Shown here piece by piece: positions 6,057-8,702 of a stretch of 8,702 nucleotides of DNA. The notes beneath the pieces were generated by a model. That model searched no databases. It saw nothing but the letters and a program-made list of their open reading frames with translations, and was not told where the DNA came from. The stretch's first letter is position 1; each line of letters starts with the position of its first letter. Made by a program: the position numbers and the translations under genes. The DNA is from MGIIb-O2 sp964003245 (GTDB taxonomy: Archaea > Thermoplasmatota > Poseidoniia > Poseidoniales > Thalassarchaeaceae): positions 1 through 8,702 of the forward strand of contig CAXFIU010000049.1 in NCBI GenBank assembly GCA_964003245.1. The letters run 5' to 3'.

Positions 6057-6566
6057 ATGGGTGAAAGGAATTGTGCAGTTGAAGGTTGTAATTCTTTAGA
6101 GTTTCGAAATATGGGTATATGCAACAACCATCTTCACGAAGGTGTAGAACCCATTCCTGCTGTAATGGGAGTTAAAAAAGACAATATCGAGAAAATACCT
6201 CCCTCTTTTTTGAACGATAATATCCAACATAAAAAATTCTGTCAAATTCTTATGGCAATGGCATTCGGCGGAGGATTTTCTGCAATGATAGGATATCATA
6301 TCTTGGATAGTTGTTCTGATGATACTATCTTTGAGGCATTTGGAATTTTTGCGTTTTGTCTGAGTATGTTCGGTGTTCCAATGAATGTACTAATTTTGTT
6401 TTTATCATTTTTCAATCCTCAACTCGATTCAAAGACTGTCTTTGTTTGGAGCTTTTTGCATTTCAGTGTTTTACTAATATCTATGGCACTTTTTACAGAT
6501 TACCTTATTCAAGATATGTTTTGTGGTTGTTGGGGATTCCCTGGTGAAGATTGTTCAAGTAAGTAG
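6057..6566 (+). CDS. Membrane protein with N-terminal C-x4-C-x10-C-x2-H zinc knuckle
   Basis: A 169-residue protein. The N-terminus carries C6, C11, C22 and H25 in CAVEGCNS...GICNNHL, a short zinc-binding pattern whose spacing matches the small repeats of some plant WRKY19-like proteins. A polar linker (26-58) leads to three predicted membrane helices at about 62-81, 93-118 and 127-149, followed by a short Cys-rich tail (C156, C158, C166). Zinc binding is inferred from ligand spacing, and the exact family is not recognised. With an odd number of helices the knuckle and the Cys tail would lie on opposite sides of the membrane. The ATG is fixed by a strong TATA box about 31 bp upstream. The gene stops 9 bp short of the convergent membrane protein gene. 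Function unknown. Confidence 0.75.
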   Translation: MGERNCAVEGCNSLEFRNMGICNNHLHEGVEPIPAVMGVKKDNIEKIPPSFLNDNIQHKKFCQILMAMAFGGGFSAMIGYHILDSCSDDTIFEAFGIFAFCLSMFGVPMNVLILFLSFFNPQLDSKTVFVWSFLHFSVLLISMALFTDYLIQDMFCGCWGFPGEDCSSK

Positions 6567-6575
6567 TTTTGAAAA

Positions 6576-7214
6576 TTATAATTCTTTCCAATATTCTTTT
6601 ATTATTTCAGAAATTTTTGACGAAGTATGAGGATTGAGACCTAACCCACTAAATAACATAAGGTTGAATCCGAATCCATATTCCTCAGTGAGCCAAGGAA
6701 TAGCCCCTCTATTGATGAAACTTATAACAAAAATAGCAATAAAAATAGAAAAATGAATATACGAAGAAGTCTTTGTAATATCAATTTTTTTCTCAAGGTA
6801 ATAATACCACATTACTACGAGATTAATAGATAATAGTAATGGTGAAAGGATAAATAATAACCAACCAATTTGCTCTAAGAAATTATATTCATAACCAACA
6901 ACAGTATCTGAATAATTGTATTCTATAAACCATGAGAAATTTTCTAATGTATCAATAATGTATGATAAACCGCTGACCTCTACCCAGTAAGCCCATGGAA
7001 AAAGCAATCCGATTGCAAAAATCGTACTGCTAGCGACAAGCCCCATTTTCCGATCAACACTAGACAAATGTTTAGGAATAACTTCCTCAATCGGTACATT
7101 CTCATCAATTAAAGGCGATATTTTCCCTTCTAAGATAGGTGAATTATGAACTGTATTTTCTTGATGTATCTTTTCAGATTCATCTACTTTCCACCATTCA
7201 GATTCATTATTCAA
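6576..7214 (-). CDS. Multi-pass membrane protein of unknown family, TTG start, downstream of subtilase
   Basis: A 212-residue protein with a hydrophilic, acidic N-terminal segment of about 55 residues (WW at 7-8, several Glu) and then predicted membrane helices at about 57-78, 115-139 and 151-168, with a possible fourth at 181-196. A Trp/Tyr-rich loop (about 79-112) lies between the first two. I do not recognise a family. The start is TTG, chosen because AAGGAG stands 8 bp upstream at 7223-7228 and no closer ATG leaves a sensible N-terminus. The gene begins 15 bp after the subtilase stop codon on the same strand, so the two are very likely cotranscribed. A role in handling or shielding the anchored protease is possible but only suggested by position. 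Confidence 0.7.
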   Translation of the reverse strand: MNNESEWWKVDESEKIHQENTVHNSPILEGKISPLIDENVPIEEVIPKHLSSVDRKMGLVASSTIFAIGLLFPWAYWVEVSGLSYIIDTLENFSWFIEYNYSDTVVGYEYNFLEQIGWLLFILSPLLLSINLVVMWYYYLEKKIDITKTSSYIHFSIFIAIFVISFINRGAIPWLTEEYGFGFNLMLFSGLGLNPHTSSKISEIIKEYWKEL

Positions 7215-7222
7215 GATTATAT

Positions 7223-7228
7223 CTCCTT
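7223..7228 (-). promoter_or_regulatory. Strong Shine-Dalgarno site (AAGGAG) before a TTG start
   Basis: The minus-strand AAGGAG lies 8 bp before TTG at 7214 and one base after the TAG of the subtilase gene. It is the best ribosome-binding site in the window and supports both the non-ATG start and translation of the second gene from a shared mRNA. Confidence 0.6.
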
Positions 7229-7229
7229 A

Positions 7230-8702
7230 CTAAATCTTTGAGTTTTTTCTAGATCGTAAGTCCATCAAACCTACTCCTAAAAGAGCAATTGTTCCGAGTA
7301 AGGGGAGGATTAGTGCATAGACTCCGAACGGCATCAACTCCTCTGTTGCCCCACTAAAGTTGTTTTGACCATCAATTAGTATCACTCTACGAGCATCTAC
7401 TGGTGACATACGATCTTCACTGATTACTAACCTAGAGTACATAGTAGAGTTTCCAGATTCAATGTGAGGTTGTAGTTTTACATTCCAAGAGGACCAGTCA
7501 CCAGTAGAGGAAATGTCTGTTGCTTGTTGCCAATCTCCGCCACCTACCTTGATTTGTACAAAACCAATATCTGAAACTCCTCCAGATGATGTGCCAGAAA
7601 TAAGAGACTCATTACCTATTTGTTGCAGAGTATCAACATTCATGGAGACATTCAAAGATGAGTCTATTGAACCTGCAGATTGTACGAACAGAAGAGGATC
7701 TGCCTGTCCATAACCAAATTCATTATCTGGCCTATTTTCCAAAATACTACAATCATTGAATCCGGGATCATCAAGCAATTGTAAGTCTCTTTCTATCGAG
7801 TCGGTAATGATTATATCTTTGACTTGGTTATGTGTTAGATCAGGATTTGCTTCTACCATCAATGCGGCTATTCCAGCCATGAGAGGGGTAGCCATACTAG
7901 TTCCTGACTTGCTTGTGTATCCGTCTGATGTTGCCGCATCGGGCGCCATTATGTTAGATCCTATTGTAGATACATCCGGTTTTACTCGTCCATCAGAAGT
8001 GTATCCTCTACTCGAGTATATTGCTAGGCCCAAATCTTTGTCAAGGCTGGCTACTGTAATAGGGAGATTTGCATCTCCTGGGCTATCTATCGTATTGCAT
8101 CCTGCAAATGTTGCTCCACCAAACTCATTTCCAGCAGACAAGAAGGTAATGATTCCTGAAGCAGCAACTGCGTCCATTTGTTGACTCCATGCTGAAGAAC
8201 CGTCATTGTCGAAATGTATCTCGAACTGTTGTTCTCCAAGTGAAGAGGTTAGTATGTCTATTCCCTTAGAATCTTTGTTCTCAATTGCCCATTGGGCGCC
8301 TTCAATTATATCTTGTATATCTCCATCACAGCAGGCTAAGATATTGATTACCCATGCACCTGGTGCCACTCCAATGTATCTTGAACCATCTGGTGATTCC
8401 TGTCCTCCACCTGTGCCAGCAGCAATTCCAGCTACGTGAGATCCATGTGTCCCTGAGTCGTAAGATTCTCTGGCAGGTTGTTCGGAATCCGTCACCACTG
8501 CATCATAAAATGCTGATATTTTTAGATCACAATCAATGAAGATTGGTTCTGGATTGAGTGGATCTGGTTCCGGCTGTTCGCAACCCATGGTTAACTCATC
8601 ATCCATATCGTTGAGTCCTTCGTGGTCTCCGCGTACCCCAGTGTCAAGAACCGCAATGGTTACTCCGGTTCCATCATAGCCGTATTGTGACCAAACTTGT
8701 TC
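7230..8702 (-). CDS. Membrane-anchored subtilisin-like serine protease (S8 family; N-terminus outside window)
   Basis: The frame stays open to the right edge, giving 490 visible residues; the ATG at 8606 is internal because it would drop the catalytic Asp. Numbering from the edge, the triad is complete: Asp20 in AVLDTGV, His86 in GTHGSHVAGIAAG and Ser269 in SGTSMATPLMAG, with oxyanion-hole Asn192 in SAGNE. An insert rich in Pro, Glu and Asp, with two Cys, separates the Asp and His blocks. After the catalytic domain comes a beta-rich region (about 344-447), then one hydrophobic helix (about 459-480) and a basic tail (RSRKNSKI), so the protease is probably tethered to the outer face of the cell membrane. 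Signal peptide and any propeptide would lie beyond the edge. Such enzymes usually degrade extracellular protein in heterotrophic archaea. It is followed directly by a membrane protein gene in the same operon. Confidence 0.95.
   Translation of the reverse strand, partial: EQVWSQYGYDGTGVTIAVLDTGVRGDHEGLNDMDDELTMGCEQPEPDPLNPEPIFIDCDLKISAFYDAVVTDSEQPARESYDSGTHGSHVAGIAAGTGGGQESPDGSRYIGVAPGAWVINILACCDGDIQDIIEGAQWAIENKDSKGIDILTSSLGEQQFEIHFDNDGSSAWSQQMDAVAASGIITFLSAGNEFGGATFAGCNTIDSPGDANLPITVASLDKDLGLAIYSSRGYTSDGRVKPDVSTIGSNIMAPDAATSDGYTSKSGTSMATPLMAGIAALMVEANPDLTHNQVKDIIITDSIERDLQLLDDPGFNDCSILENRPDNEFGYGQADPLLFVQSAGSIDSSLNVSMNVDTLQQIGNESLISGTSSGGVSDIGFVQIKVGGGDWQQATDISSTGDWSSWNVKLQPHIESGNSTMYSRLVISEDRMSPVDARRVILIDGQNNFSGATEELMPFGVYALILPLLGTIALLGVGLMDLRSRKNSKI

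Noticed and set aside
7756..8184. A 142-codon plus-strand frame opposite the subtilase gene.
   Set aside because: It is the antisense shadow of the catalytic domain, whose triad is intact on the minus strand. The plus-strand translation resembles no protein family.

Overview
The window is AT-rich, very compact DNA that most resembles a planktonic archaeon of the Thermoplasmatota (Marine Group II/Poseidoniales or Marine Group III type). Several genes have an archaeal TATA-like octamer centred about 30 bp before the ATG and no Shine-Dalgarno site, as expected for leaderless transcripts. Convergent genes are separated by only 9 bp or overlap by 9 bp. The gene content fits: a C-terminally anchored subtilase, small zinc-knuckle membrane proteins, a TPR protein and an acyl-CoA dehydrogenase. 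The lineage is an inference, because no rRNA or ribosomal gene is present.

Layout. Positions 1-1208 (+) hold the C-terminal half of an FdhF/YdeP-type molybdopterin oxidoreductase, cut by the window edge. It converges on a TPR-repeat protein (2417-1200, -). An NAD(P)H-dependent FMN reductase-type flavodoxin-fold protein (2508-3053, +) diverges from the TPR gene. A same-strand run of four genes follows on the minus strand (5562 to 3063): a SnoaL/NTF2-like protein, an acyl-CoA dehydrogenase, a four-helix membrane protein resembling DUF4149/TMEM205, and an NTF2-fold protein with the hallmarks of an iota-class carbonic anhydrase (COG4337). Diverging from that run are an ABM-like ferredoxin-fold small protein (5703-5990, +) and a zinc-knuckle membrane protein (6057-6566, +). 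At the right end are a membrane-anchored subtilase (8702-7230, -, 5' end missing) and, 15 bp after it, an unrecognised multi-pass membrane protein (7214-6576) that starts at TTG behind a strong AAGGAG site. These two look like one operon.

How the genes fit together. The clearest functional units are the protease/membrane-protein pair and the acyl-CoA dehydrogenase, membrane protein and carbonic anhydrase run. The rest look like independently transcribed housekeeping or redox genes. No rRNA, tRNA, CRISPR array, insertion sequence or attachment site was seen, and no gene-free stretch exceeds about 140 bp.

Most worth checking: the probable archaeal iota carbonic anhydrase; the acyl-CoA dehydrogenase that has Gly and Ser at the two positions where the family places its catalytic Glu; the WRKY-like C-x4-C-x10-C-x2-H knuckle on a membrane protein; and the apparent split between leaderless first genes and Shine-Dalgarno-led downstream genes. 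I found no convincing new multi-gene defence or mobile system.
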